From assembly GCA_020881915.1 (NCBI GenBank), contig JAJFPB010000006.1, forward strand, positions 434,001 through 498,000: DNA of 64,000 bases, given 5' to 3'. The translations under genes were made by a program, and so were the position numbers. The notes below the pieces were generated by a model, which was given only the letters and a program-made list of their open reading frames with translations, searched no databases and was not told where the DNA came from. Source of the DNA: Paramyrothecium sp. XJ0827 (Eukaryota; Ascomycota; Sordariomycetes; Hypocreales; Stachybotryaceae). How positions within the stretch are numbered: the stretch's first letter is position 1; every line of letters begins with the position of its first letter. Shown piece by piece: positions 1 through 14,585 of this stretch.

Positions 1-2343
1 CTGTAACTACTTATTCCATTTATTAGCTATAAATAAATAATTAACTATATTATTGCTATATATATCCTTAATACTATCCTACTAGATCTGCAGTAACTAA
101 TAATCTGCGTTATTAGCGGGTGCTATTATTAACTTGGCTAATAATTCCCGGGTCTTATGTACTAACTTATATAATATAATGCTTAACTGCAGTATACTGA
201 ATTATATCTTTTGAAATATAATAATATTACTATTTTAATGTACTATAGCCAGCGCTGTTATATTGTACTAGATCTTTATGCTATATATATGCGCCTCAAA
301 TATCTAATCTATTAATATTGGTTTAGTATTAATGCTACCTAATATTTGGATTATAAATCTATATACCTTGGCTTGAATAATACTGAAAATACTTGGTGCT
401 TCTTTATGTAATTGCTATTCGATCTGCTGCTGCTGCCTACTCTCTAATATACTGGGCGATATATGTGTCGCGGCTATGGCGGCGGCTACCCCGGCTATGA
501 TCTTGGCATCCTACTCCCGCCATAATTGGTATAATACTAAATACTGCGCTATTTTAATTATAGCCGAATATATAGGCATATAATTTAATAGTAATTCCTA
601 ACTACCTTACCTATTATCTTAGATTCCTATTATGGCTAAACTGCTAATAATAATATTACTGTGATGGTCATGGCTAATAAAATAGTCGAACTAACTAATT
701 ACTATATTTAAATATAATAACTCTAACTAATATTCTGCCTTATTCTAGTCCTAATTAGTATAGCTAATATTGTTAATACTGGTGGAACTATTATCTTCGC
801 TCTCTATACTTAATTCACTTATCTTACTATCTAGACTGCTACTTATCTTAAACCGGCTACTAATAATATTTCTTCTTCTCTACTATTATAACTATGCCTT
901 AATAAACCGGTTAATACTATTATCCTACTTGGCCATATAATAGATCTAGCTCTTGCTAGTTTAGTATAGTAGCTACTTATTCTCTGGCCATATATTTATC
1001 CACTTAATAATAGAAATAATCTTTCTAAATACCTCCTTATATTATTTCTATATATTATCTTCTATTCTATTAGTAAATAGCCTCCGCAGCTTCTTAGCTA
1101 TATTACTGCATTAAATCTCGAATAATACTAGGTTGCTAATTACCTTAGCACTGGCTGTGGCTTGGGCTTGATCTATAACCTATTCCGTAATATACTACTT
1201 TAATACTAACTATGGCTCTTCCTCCTTAATTAGCTCCATAGTACTATATAACTTACTAGGGTTTAATCTATATAAATAGACTGCCTACCCAACCTAACCT
1301 AACTATTTATTTAGTTCCTTGCAATTATTTACTACTTTAATTATCTGGTGTATCTGTTCTGTAACTTGCCTCTTTTTCTGTGCCTATGATGTATTTAATA
1401 ACCTAATTCTAACCTGCATCTTATCTTCGGGGCTCTTGTCTTATCCGCTGGCTGGCTGGCCTACACCGACCTCGAACCATTGCCTGCTGGTATGCCCCTT
1501 GAAAAAACGCTAATACTAGATACCTACTGTCTATGGGGCGGTATTGTGGTTACTTTATTGCTTTGGGTATTGGCTATAACCCCGTAGATTAATCTATTTA
1601 TGGCTATCTTAGTAATATATTTTAATACTATCCTTGCTGCACTTTATATCCCTACAATTATTATATTTAAACCCATTAACTGATGGTGCTATATATGGTA
1701 TTGGGGCTGTTTCCGGTGGCGGTGGCTTAAATATCTTGATCTTATCTACGTTCTGTAATAATCTATTAATCTTACTAGTTCTTGCCTAGATGGCCCTGCA
1801 CTTAATGCTAGATATAGACTTACTATGGTAGTATTATAAATGTAACTTAATCTCTATTATAATATATATATATATATATGGCTTGTAAATTAAAAATGGA
1901 TACTTGGGTAACTTAATAAATAGGTATAATTTCTCTATAATAATATAATAGGTATTATTAGTATATTTATTCTATACTCTTTCTCTCTATTTTTAATAAT
2001 TTCTTTCTCTTTTCTTCTTTTATTTTTCTTTTTACTATTTTTATTACTATATAACTACCCTTAAACCTTCTTCTATATCTACTCTGGCCTTAGTATTCTG
2101 ATCTAGTATAACTGTTATAAATTATGTGCTTGATCTACTCTTAATAACTAATATAATAATTATAATGAACTTGATTTAATTACTATACCTTATAGATGGC
2201 TTAATATCTTATGAAAATAGATGAACGGGATCGCCTAGTACTTAACTTTAAATTGGATACTTTTTTATATATTTTACTCTAGTGGTTCTAATTTAATAGG
2301 GTATCTAACTTTAATTTGTTTTACTGTTTAGTAGATATGCTAA

Positions 2344-2742
2344 GACTTTAGCTACTATGGGGTTTTAAATTAATGGACTGTCTAATGATCTGCGTATATA
2401 GGATAGACTTTAGCTACTATGGGGTTTTAAATCGATGGACTGTCCAACGATCCGCGCATATAGGATAGCGGATATACCAAGACTTTAGCTACTATGGGGT
2501 TTTAAATCGATGGACTGTCCAACGATCCGCGTATATAGGATAGCTACTATGGGGTTTTAAATCGATGGACTGTCCAACGATCCGCGCATATAGAATAGGA
2601 TAGACTTTAGCTACTATGGGGTTTTAAATCGATGGACTGTCCAATGATCCGCGCATATAGGATAGACTTTAGCTACTATGGGGTTTTAAATCGATGGACT
2701 GTCTAACGATCCGCGCATATAGGATAGGATAGGATAGGATAG
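2344..2742. repeat. Tandem repeat, 62-bp unit, about six copies
   Basis: The unit begins GACTTTAGCTACTATGGGG, continues through TTTTAAAT and ends CATATAGGATA. Copies start near 2344, 2406, 2481, 2543 (lacking its first bases), 2603 and 2665. A 13-bp spacer interrupts between the second and third copies. The array ends in a run of GGATA pentamers. The first copy differs from the others mostly by C-to-T changes (for example CAACGATCC versus TAATGATCT), consistent with RIP. Confidence 0.9.
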
Positions 2743-5700
2743 CCTAATATCTGGGCCTATGGTATGGCTATACCTGCTATTTATTTAATATGAGGATGGC
2801 GCGTCTAAAAATGCAGAGATTAAATCTTCTTATAGCAGCCTTTTCTTTCTCTTATTAGCCAAGATGGCTTTATTATTAAATTTCTATCCTATTCTTGTTG
2901 TTATCTATGTAATGGCTACGGCAGTATTACTTTAATACATTGGCCGTGTTTGGCTTGTCCTTCAACAACAACAAGAGTCTCCCGAATGTTATCTGGGTGA
3001 ACTGCTTATGTTAAAGTATAAAACACTCTTCTTACTTATCACAGTTGGGCATATTCTTCTCTCTATAGGTATAGCCGCCCTGTTTCTAGCCCTTGCAATA
3101 TTAAAAGGGGGTACTTGGACCGTTATCTTTCTATTATCTATAGTGATTATTAGTATGGCTAGATAGGTAAAGTATCCTTAAGTTATTATCTAGAATGCAG
3201 CTAATGTGTGGTAGTGTGCTTGGATGGCCGGTTAATGGGATCTCCAACGAGATAGCACCTACCTACTCTTAATACTCTTTGGTCTGAATAGCTTATTTGC
3301 ACTTTTTACTTATGGAGTTATTACTGCAGATAAAGACTAATTGCTCGGAAATATTTAGCTATGTTCATCTATTGCATTATTCCGCATTTGGATGGCGATC
3401 GAGTGGATCAAGTTTGCTAGGGATTTCTAAAAATCCCTGCCCTTTGAACCTTCTCCATAAACACGAAAACAACTCTTAATAGTGAAGGGTAGCTGCTAGA
3501 TTGAAGTGGGCTTCGCCTTTGTAATGCTAATTGCCTATATTCTTATGGCTTACTACATTAATTTGTGGAATCTTGGCCTTATTTATCTAGGCATGCTAGT
3601 AGTATATCTTTCTACTATTATTAAGTTTTTTATATTGGCTAATGGTTTAGATAATGGCTCTTGTAACTAGTTTCTATGACCTTTGTGTGGATGGATGGTT
3701 ACTAGTTGTATAAATAGGACCTTATCTAAAAAGAGCGATATTTGAGTTTGGATCGCGTATGTTGGTGGTACTGGGGCCACGAGAGTCACAAACCGATGAG
3801 GATAATATTGAACTTATATAGCCGCAAGGATAATATTGATTCAAAGGGGCTAGTAGAGCATTGGCGGCAGCAGGACCTTGGGCTTCTTATAGACAATTAT
3901 GCTACGTAACTCCGGGTTTATGCTCTACTACTGCTAGTACTAGGATAGCTATATTTTGCCCATGTAATTCTAAATTAAAATAAGGCTATGCCATAGGTTG
4001 CCTCCAATTATTTGGAACTCTTTCCTGTTCCATTAGCTAGTCAGGCTGAGGATGGTGGTGTAGAGTATAAAGTCAATTAGTAAATAAGTATCTATAGCAT
4101 CCTTTATGGGGTGTATGTCCCTGAACTTTCGCGGTATGCCTCCTTTGACCTTGTACGGTGTTGGCTGTTGTGTCTCCCCTGTATGAGAATGTTCTAAGTA
4201 TTTAAACTAGTTCCCCTCCCTAATCTTGGATCTCTTGTTCTTCTTTTCTCTGCTCTTAAATACGTTTATCCGGCCTAAGACCTTAATACTTGGTGTAGAA
4301 CCTCTAGAGGCCGTTAAGGGGAGAGTTATAATGGTACGAATGCTAGCATATTTGATTAATATATTTAATAGCGATAGCTTGACTAATGTGATCTCTATGA
4401 TGGATGGACTTAAGTTGTTATTAAGTATAATTAACTTTATCTTAATATTACTACTAAAACTTAATCTAAGGTGGCATGATTACTGCCCCAGTGCTTCCCT
4501 TGCCTGCTGTAATTATAAAGTATTATAGAAAAGCTACCTAGGAAGCAATAAGCTATTATCGCTCTGCTTATGTACTTAAGAGGATAGCTTGCTATTGCAC
4601 TATGTACTGATTACTACAATAATATTAATGCTTGCGGAAGTGCTGCTCCATTCCTAAACTGCGTCTTTCTTCCGGGGTGTTTGGGGCTTCTTCTACGTAT
4701 CTTATCTTGTGTGCGGCCGTGCTGCCGATTTTATATTTGAATTACCAAAAGCGGTAGGAGTTTGCTTACGTGGAGATTAATAGCATTGATTAATGGGACT
4801 CTAAATGGCTGGAATAAGGCCACCTGCTTGCAAAGTTTAACTATGATGGGCTTAATCCTATATGAAAGCGCATTATATAGCAAGGAGATAATGTCCCTTA
4901 TGACTTAGTATAGCCCTTATAGAAGCCGCTATTGATATATTAAGAATTAATTGCGATATCTTTGGAATTGCCTCGCAAGGGCTTGTATGCTTCTTAGATT
5001 AACTTGAGCAGAGAATGATAAACTCGAGTAATAGAACTAACTCCAGCAACCGACTAGCTTTCTGTAATACCTTGAATACTGCTATTATTTTCTGTATTAA
5101 TCTCTTACTGTGCGACCCGATATATCTAGCACGAGTATTACAAAGGTCGATGGTAAGTTTTATCCCCTTTTGTCTTTGTTACTGGGAAGAATTTCTACGT
5201 CTGTAATAATATGAATTTGTTCTAATATAAGTATAAGATTATAATATAGGATTGGAAACTGAGTGCAGCTACGTAAATGTCAACTTAGGGTTTCTCTTTT
5301 TGTATGTTAACCCGGAGGACCCTATAACCTTATAATTACTACTTGGCTCTTCCTGACGAGGACGCAGAAGATGAGGACGGCAAAATAGAGGAATCTAAAA
5401 CTGCAGTTGCCCCGTCTATTAGTGTTAAGCTATTCTTTACAAGTATTAATATTAGCTGGTCTATTCTTAGATATAACACTTCTTAACTCCTGAAGTAAAG
5501 GAATAACTTTATCTAACCTAAGTAAATATTTCGCTATGCTTGCCTTAAGACGCTCGACCAAATTTAAGTGGTCTTTGATTTAACTCTCTAATATTTTATG
5601 CCCTATTTCTAGTCTACAGTTTTCTTCCTCTAGCTATTTTCTCTGTTTTACCTTAATATCTTTTCTTTTTTGTAGATTACATATGATATGTGAAAGCCTG

Positions 5701-6285
5701 GTATTCTCTTTCCTAAGTTTAATGACTATATTGTTTAAACTTGGGCCTGGAGGATTTAACTAAGAGATAATGTATTAGTATCTTGGATATGTAATGAGCT
5801 AACTATACTAATGGATATTATAGTATATATAGCTGGTGGTTTTTTGTAGTAAGGTACAGCTGTAAATATCTTTCCGACTTCTTGGTAAAGTAGACAGAAA
5901 GTCCCTATTAAATGATCACTTAGATTTTTGGTAAAGACCTTAGTATAGAAGTTTTCTTGGCTAGGCATAACCTGCTATGTATAGGGGTCTTTTTCTTAAG
6001 TAATGAGGCGGACTTTAGATGGCTGTATTTTAATACCTAGTTTTTGACCTATTGAAGTTAGTTGTTGCTTTTGGTTATAAATGAAAATAGTATATGAATA
6101 TATTCTAAAAGTACCTTGTGGCATTTATTTCTCTCCTATTATTGTACTATACTCCTCTCTTGTGTTGGTACTATTCTGAGGGCGATGAAGCTTTTGCTAA
6201 TTAACCTAAGAAAACTAAATAAGGTACTGTATTTCTAATTAAGTAATAATGCCTTTGTATTACTCCATTTTATATCTAAATTTTA

Positions 6286-6345
6286 GGTCCCAAATGCGTA
6301 GTGGGGGGTCCTAAAAACGTAGTGGGGAGTCCTAGATTTGGGACC
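6286..6345. repeat. Short hairpin element with internal direct repeat
   Basis: Ten-base arms GGTCCCAAAT and ATTTGGGACC are perfect inverted repeats. Between them, a GCGTAGTGGGG-like segment followed by GTCCTA occurs twice in direct orientation. It could be a fragment of a transposon terminal repeat. No coding potential is present. Confidence 0.6.
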
Positions 6346-9300
6346 CCTCTATATCTGACTACCTAGCTCCAGTTGATATTACGACGCATTAGACCTAATC
6401 TAGGTCCAAAACTGGGAATAAAAAGCGCTGCTGCGCAAGTAAGGCATTAATGTTGAGCTGAAATAAATTGGTATACCTGGGTGGATGGTTCTATTACAGC
6501 AATGTAGAGAACCATTATTACTCTATAGCTTTGAACCTTTATGTATACTCTTTGTATAACTATAGTTGCTATACCTTAAAAACGCAATTACAAAAGTGAT
6601 AACTCTTTAAGAGCTATAAAGCGCTTAATCAAAAGATATTATGATATTAGCAAATGCTATAATAATGATATTTATATCTTGATTTGTTGACGATAGAAAT
6701 ATTATAAGTATAAGTCGATTGATAACTACTTATTTCCGCCGCCTACTGGAGACCTAGTAAGTGAAATTCTATGTCTATTCTACCTAAGCTAACTAAATAA
6801 AGGATAAGGCATATCTATTACCGGTCAGGAAAACTGTATCTGACTTTAAAGAAAAGAAAAGGGAAGAGGAATCGGAAAATAGAGATGGTGACCCGGAAAT
6901 TCTTCACATATCCAAGGACATTTGAAATATAGTTTTATTGTTCTGAAGGCGATACTGTACTATAATAAAGGATACTAATTGTGAAACTAATGAGGCTAGG
7001 GCGGAGAGCTAACGTAGAGTCACGGCAACTATTTTGTAATATTCCTATCCTAAAGCCATTACCTTATTATTTTATGTAGAGATTAAAGTTAGATGTGCTA
7101 ATTGGTAATTCTAGCCCTGTAGTTACTATAGGTATGAGTAAGATCTATAGATGCTAATGGGCTTTATGTTCCTATAACTTGCACTAGATATATACCTAAC
7201 TATATCTTGTAAAGATAAAAGAGAGATTAACTATTAACTAAATAGCTAGGTAGATTACTAAGTGACTTAATATTTGGTTACTAATTTATTAGTGAAGTCT
7301 GAGATAGAATGCTATTACTAGTTACTTAAAGGCTCTTATTAAGTGTAGTTATAATTAGTTATTTTAAGTCTTATATATTAGTTTATTACTATTGAGGCTA
7401 GATAATAGTCTCTATACTCCCGAGCTATATGGTTTGTAAAGTGCTTATTTATTCTAATAATTGTCTTATACCTATTATATGGATAGCGAAATGGTATCTT
7501 AATTATTGTAAGATACTAAGAATAAATATGTCTTGCTAGGCTATTAATATGCTACTGCTTCTGGTGCTATTTATTTCTAACTTCTATGTCTTGCTATTTG
7601 CAGAAAGGACACGTTCGCGAAATAACTGAAGATTTTAATTGAGATAGTACTGCTTGTGTGCTGATATTGACTTCTGTCTTCTCTTCTAATCTTGTATAAG
7701 GGATAGTATTGGCCTTATGTTATATTGCTTGCATTGAGGCAGTTATAATAGCTTTTGTAGACTTAGGTACTTTAAGTTAATGTAGACTCTCTTGCCTCTA
7801 ATATAGCTATAATAGAGCGTAGATAAGTTTTATCTGTAGTTTAAAAAGTTCCTCTCTATTACTAATATATATTGTATTGGAGAATAGGTAAGCTACTTAG
7901 GCTCTTTCTTTGAGCTTATATTTAATTATTGGGGGTACTAAGGTTTCTCTAGATAGAGTTATTTCCTTTAATTGCTGGGTGATTTTCTCTCTGTGTATCT
8001 TTTGGTGGAAGTCTGCGATAGTATATATTAGATATTTTGCTTTTAATGTTTTTCTGAGGCTATCTACTCTCTTTTAGTACTTTTTATATTACTTACTAAT
8101 ACTAGCTTTTTTAGTATCTATATAAGACTTATAATCCTTCTTTTTGAACTTTTTAAGTTCCTTAGACCTTAATCTAAGAAATCTAACTAGAATTGGGTCT
8201 TTATAAATCTCTCTCTCCTATTCTTCAGTTAGTTATTTTGGAGTATTCCCATAATATATAAGTTGGCCCATTAAATTAATAAGATCTATCTATAGGTTGC
8301 TTCTAAATATAATAGCCTGAGTGTTTGTACTGATGAAATCTATTATATAATACCGCATATAAGTAAATAAATTACTAAGTCTATGATTTATAGCTTGGTT
8401 CCTTTCCTTAGGGGTTAGTATCTCTATAAATAATTAGTAATATCTACCTGTAAATTCTCTTATTATACCGTTTAGTATCTTACTAGATCTACAACAAATA
8501 TTATAAAACTCTAGTCTTTTCTTATACCCAAGGGCTAGCCCAAGTTAAATTAAATCATTTTAGGTCTTACTATATATAAGAGCTTTCTTAAGTAATATTT
8601 TTAGCCCTTCTAAATTGCGAAAAATAGGTTGTAACTCCTATTCCTTTTTCTACAGTAGTCTTACTTAGTCCATATAAGCCGGAACCTTAAGTTCATAAAT
8701 CTATTCTGGACTTATGAAGTTATTTAGAAATGTATTGTTGGCAAATACTAGAGATAGTATATAGAGTATTAGATTATGTAGGAGAGTGTCTTCCTTGTGA
8801 AAGCCAAATTTAAGGATTTTAGATATACCTGCTGACTTCTTTATATTTATAAGGTTAAATAAAAGTCCAAGGCATGGATGCTTTTCTCTAGGACTTGGTC
8901 GGAAAAGCTAAAATTTAATATCCCTATAAAGCACTTTTCTAATAAGTGCATTAGGTCTAGTTGCAGTTGCACTAGCTACTATTAGGATTAGGGCAAGCTA
9001 TATATAAAGTCTTTTATAAGTAAATATGAAATTGTCTTAAATATAGTAATAATAAAGAATTAAGTCTAGATCTTTAATAAATAATCTAGACTTATCCTTC
9101 TTTGATATATCTAGGTTAAATAAAGGTATAAGTTTAGTATAGATCTACTTAAGAAAGCTATTTAGAATCTATTTAAATACTAAATATACTAAAGGATAAG
9201 AACTAATATTACCTATATTATAGAGGATACCCCCTTCTATCTATTGAGCTATTTTGATAGCATAAACCATACTAAGAATATTCTAATAGGTTATAATAGA

Positions 9301-10553
9301 TGATTCTTTTTTAATTCAAGAGTTTTTTACTCTCTAGTATAGGTATATTTTAAATATAGATGCTTTATATGCCCTGAGGGCCTTAATAGGATCTTGTTGA
9401 GTTATTTTATAGAAGCTATTAGGGAAGTAATTAGCTTAAATTAATATCTTAGCTAAAAGATAAAATAAATCTATTCTACCTTACTTCTTTAGGAACCATT
9501 ATTTATCTTATGTTCTTGTTATAATTGGCTATTATTGGTCCTTCTTCTTTGAATTAATTGATTAATCTATTATAAAACTCTACTACCTCTTTTAGGTCCT
9601 CCTTGGTACTAGTATACCTAGAATCTAAGTTAGAAATTAAAGAGAAGTCTGGGTTATAATTTAAATCTAAATTAGAATTACTATTAGATTCTGGAGCTTT
9701 ATTACTATTAACTTTATTATTTAAGATAAGTAAGTTCTTTTAAGTTATTGTAGTATAAAAATGAATAGATTTTAAGGAATTTTAGAAAGAGACCCTATAT
9801 TCATTTCCGTCCTTAAAGTCCAGAGTACTACTATTTAAAGGCTTAGATACTATAGCAAAGTCTTGTTTATATACTATAACTATATTACTTAAGGGAATTT
9901 AAGTATAATTATAGCTACCTTATGTAGGCACTGAGATATCCTATGTAGATACTCCAAGCCAAGGTATATTTTATCTCTATCTCGCTCTTCTAGGAATATT
10001 GTAGGTTCGAGCTATAATAATGGCTTATAAGTAAACCAAGTATAATAGGTATAAAGATATTAGAGGGCGATTTGAGGGAGAGTAGACTAGAATAAGAGAT
10101 AAGTATTAGGAGGAGTATTAATATATTAGATAAAAAGGTTAGTCTAGGAGTAGGGTCTAGGGAGCTATTGGGGGCAATAAAGTATATAATGGCTTGCCTT
10201 ACCTACTTATATTATCTCTCTTCCTAATACTATAATAGGGAAGTAGGTACTCTTAGGTAACCCTAATCTAAGATAATTTATATTAGGGAGGCTAAATAAA
10301 TAATGACTTATAGATCTAGCCTATAACTTATAGGAGACTAGGAAGTACTAAATTAATTTAATTTATTAAGTTAAATTTATAACCTTATTATTATTATATT
10401 TAATTAATAGTAATTTTAATAATCTAATAGAAGAAATAATCCTATTAACTTAAATTAATTCTTTACTTAAGCTAGTAGAGATATAGGATATAATTGCCTC
10501 TACTTATAGGAAGGTAGGCTAGTAGAAAGGACTAACTTCTAGAATACTACATA

Positions 10554-10900
10554 TTAGGTAGGTAGTTAGAAGAAGGATAACTTCTTGCCTACTAAACTAG
10601 TGAGATTATAAATTAGGTAGGTAATTAGAGCTTATAGAGATTACTAATTTAGTAGGTAGTTAAGATAGGATAAGTTCTAGGATATGTAATTTATATAATT
10701 AAATAGATTTAGTAGGCGGTTAGAATGGGGATAACTTTTGGGGTAATATAATAATATAATTAGATAAGCTAGGTAGGTAATTAGATTGGGGATAAGTTTT
10801 GGAACTGCAAGTATTATAGTATTTATAAATTAGGTAGGCGGTTAATAGAAGGATAAGTTTAAGGTTACTAGGGGCTTTAAATTAAGTAAGTGGTGAGATA
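10554..10900. repeat. Degenerate tandem repeat, about 60-bp period
   Basis: A block resembling TTAGGTAGGCGGTTAGAA followed by GGGGATAAGTTTTGG recurs near 10554, 10613, 10649, 10709, 10769, 10830 and 10882. Spacing is close to 60 bp for most neighbours. Copies are heavily diverged, mainly by transitions. It lies within the most A+T-rich part of the block and has no open frame. Confidence 0.6.
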
Positions 10901-13900
10901 AATAATTATATTAGGAAGGTAGTAAATAGAAGACTTAGTAAGAGGTATAGAGAATAAAATGTAGTTAGGTAGCCTAAATTAGCGGGGTAAATCTGCTATA
11001 TTAAGTAATACTTCTATATAGAAGAAGATATTTGTAGTAATTATAATTCTACTATTATAACTTAGCTATTATTCTAATTAAAGGTAAATCTTTGGTCCTT
11101 TAGTTATAGTTTACTTAGAAATATATTAGATTATATCTATATTATATTAAGAGTAATATTATAGGTAATTCCCTATATTATTATATAAAGAATTATCTCT
11201 TTATTTACTAGTCTCTTATTATAAATAAAAGGGATTTCTTCTATATTTATAGCTTTATATAGTTTCTTCTTTTTTCTCTATAGGATTTTATATTAATTTA
11301 TAAAGTTAGGATTAATATAATTTTCCTTAGTACTAGTATTTACCCTAGTATTAATAGTTATATCCTAGACTATAAAATTAATATAGTACTCTTATTATTT
11401 TATTTATTTTTATTTTTAAACTATAATAATAGTTTATTACTTTCTTTTATTACCCTATAGCCTAATTATAGTTAATAGATCTTATTTTTTATTTAATTAC
11501 TTTATACTAGGATCTTATTAATTCTCTATTTAGTTTCTCTAATACTAATAGGTAATTTATTACTTATCTTCTTTATATAAATAGTATATTTATAGTAGGT
11601 TTAGTATAGATAGTAGTATTCTTTATATTTCTAAGTATATTCTTCCTTTATAGTACCTATTATTTTAGGTTCTATTTCCCTATAGAGATATATTCTTTTT
11701 ATTTTATATTTTTTATAATTATAATAGTAATATAGATTATTCTTTATATAACTAATCTCTATAGAGCTAGATTTAGTTCTATAGGCTATAAGTACTTTCT
11801 TTTTATAGTTATAAGTAAAGTATCTTATTCTATAATAATATTCTTTTCTTAGGAGCTTATTAAGAAATTATAAGATTACTATTTTAATATATTTATAATT
11901 TTTATTTAGAAATATATTTTTTAACTAAATATACTCCCTTCTATATTTATCTTAGAGTTTATAGAGTTAGTTAATCTTTACTTAATAATATATTTAGTAT
12001 TTATTAGTTTTATAGGTTTCTTTTATCTTAAAGTAATATTCTTTAGAGTATTTCTTACTTAGTTTAAGGATTATAATTTAATATCTAAGGTAATATATCT
12101 TAATCTCCTAGTAAGGTATTTTCTTAAATATATAGGGGTTTTCTATCTTAGTGCCTTATATATATATAGGAAATATATTTTATTTTACTTTAGTAGTAAG
12201 ATAAATAGAATATTAATATATTATATAAGATACCTATAAGATTTTATTATATCTATAATAATTAGAATTAAATAGGGGGTTATATTATAAGTTAATAATA
12301 AACCTTACTCTTTATAGGCTTATAATTACCTTTATATTTACTACTTAAATATATACTTCCTAATCTCTAAAGAGTAAATTATATTACTTAGTTCTAGCTT
12401 TAATTAATATATAATTAAGTAGAAGTAAGGTACCTTTAGTAGTTTCTATATTAGATTCTAATTTATTATCTAAGGGTTTACTAATTATAGAGATTCCTTA
12501 TAGTAAGTTAATTAGGCTAGTAATATTAAAGATATTTTTAATTATTACTTATTAATTAGAAATATTTTTAGTAGGTTCCTATTTAGTAATAATATTAATT
12601 AATTATTTTTTAATTATATTAATATTATATTAGTCTTCTTAGACTAGCTAGAAATAGGTTTTCTTTCTATCTTAGGGCTTACTTCTATAGTCCTATATAT
12701 AGTATCTCTTTTTTCTATAATTATAGTAGGAGAAGTCTTTTTCTTATTTCTAGATAATATTAATTTCTATAGGTCCTACTGTAGTTCTATAGGCTATAGG
12801 GATAAATTTCTTTGCCTTATTTTCTTATTCTCTTTTCTTCTAGTATTCTTAATTATAGTTATTAATTTCTACTACTTTATATATATATTCTAATAATAAG
12901 ACCTTATTATATTTAATTTTAATAAGTTTATTTTTTATATTAGATTTAATTCTATTATAAAAGGTCTTCTTTAGGATATTCTCTAGCTAATAGAGTAATA
13001 TAGTAATATAGAGGAATTTAGTAATAAGCTTAGTATAGGACCTAATCTATTTAAGTAAGTTAAGGACTCTCTTAGTATTTTATATTTTATTAGTTATCTT
13101 AAAGATATATTTAATTTCTTTTTTAAACTTCTAGAAACTTATAAAGATATATTTAATATAGTTTATTTAAAAAATAAAAGTATTATTTATATAGTCTTAG
13201 AATATAAACTTAAATTAGATTTATACTTTTTTAATTAGATTATAAATTATAAATATAATCCTATTATAGTTTTATATAAAAAGTAAAAAATAATCTAAGT
13301 AATATATTTTAAGTAATATAATAAATATTTAGAGCTTACTTAGGGTACTATTAAAGGGCTTAGGCTTTTTAGTTTATAAAATAACTCTCTTATATTTTTA
13401 GGCCCTTATAGCTCTACTAAGGTTTATATTCTAGAATTATTTAAGTATTTCCCTATTTTTCTTAGATTCTTTTATATAAAGTTATATTATATTAGCTATT
13501 TTCTTTTTAAGGGTTTTAATAAATTACTTTAGTTTATAGGCTTATTAAGTATTAAAAATATTATCTTAGAATTAATTAAGTTTCTTATTAGTAATCTTAA
13601 TATTTTCTTAGACTTTTACTTATAAGGTAGTAATTTTATTATTATTATTAGAATCTAATTATAAAATTAGGTCTTTACTTATAATAATATTATTTCTTAA
13701 GGGGGTTTTCTTAGAAGTAATCTTAATAGGTAGAGGCCTTAGTACTATAAAGTAAACTACTTTCTTTCTCTTAGGGATTAATTTAATTAACTTACTTACT
13801 ATTTTTAATATTACTTTAGATATAATAATATTACCTAAAATAAGAGCTATTAATATATAATAATTAGGGGTAGTCTTATACTAGAAGGTATAGGGTAACT

Positions 13901-14349
13901 AAGGATTATTAGGGTTTATTTATTCTTAGATAAAATAATAGAAAAGTATCTAAAGTATATAAGGGATTATTACTAATCTATAAGAGAATAGTATAGTAAA
14001 GATTATTTTAAGGACTATATATTATTAATAGTTAGTAGTCTTTTATTTATCCTAAGGTAGAATCCTCCTATTTATATACTTATTATAATTACTTTATTAG
14101 GGTAATTACTAGTATACTTAGTTTAGTATACTTAATTATAGTATATAAGTATATATATATAATTAGTTATTCCCTTACTTGGCCTTATATAGGAATTTAC
14201 TTATATTCTTAGTTCTAAGGTAATTAAGTACTAGCCCTTTTTCCTTCTTACTAGGTAGGGACCATATCTTATTAGACCCCTAGAAGAATAACTATATTAT
14301 ATCTAATATATTCCCCTATTATTTATCTAAACCTCTAGCTATATTAGTT

Positions 14350-14583
14350 CTATATAACTATATCCTTAGTAAGAACCGGTATATATTTAAGTTATAGTCT
14401 ATTACTTAGTTTATCTAGCTTCTTTATATAGTATTTATTATAATTAGTATAGGTTATATTTATTCTATACTGGCTTAGTCACGGGGTTAGTGCGGGTTAT
14501 AATAAGGGAACCCTATTCCCTATATTAAATAATAAACCGCAAAACTACCTACCCTGTACTTAGGTTTAGGTTCGGTCGTTACA
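14350..14583 (-). mobile_element. Probable LTR end of a decayed retrotransposon
   Basis: Read on the minus strand, the sequence starts TGTAACGACCGAACC, which has the form of a fungal LTR 5' end, and then becomes A+T-rich. Immediately outside it on the plus strand begins the inverted-repeat element at 14586. The left limit is arbitrary because I could not find the partner LTR or internal coding sequence in the decayed block. Treat this as a suggestion only. Confidence 0.3.
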
Positions 14584-14585
14584 TA

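Larger units (their letters stand above)
1..14583. repeat. A+T-rich, gene-free block of decayed repeats (RIP-like)
   Basis: No open reading frame longer than about 100 codons exists on either strand, and those present look random. Composition is strongly A+T-rich, most extremely from about 7 to 14.4 kb, with dense stop codons in all frames. Tandem copies inside the block differ mainly by C/T and G/A changes. This is what RIP leaves behind in transposon-derived DNA of ascomycetes; I infer RIP from composition and have not computed dinucleotide indices. Recognisable sub-features are listed separately. I could not read a reverse transcriptase or transposase in any frame. The transition to normal composition near 14.6-15.3 kb is abrupt. 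Confidence 0.8.

Noticed and set aside
1319..5968. Short frames of 60-100 codons in the A+T-rich block
   Set aside because: No domain, no signal peptide with a plausible mature part, and composition identical to the surrounding decayed DNA.
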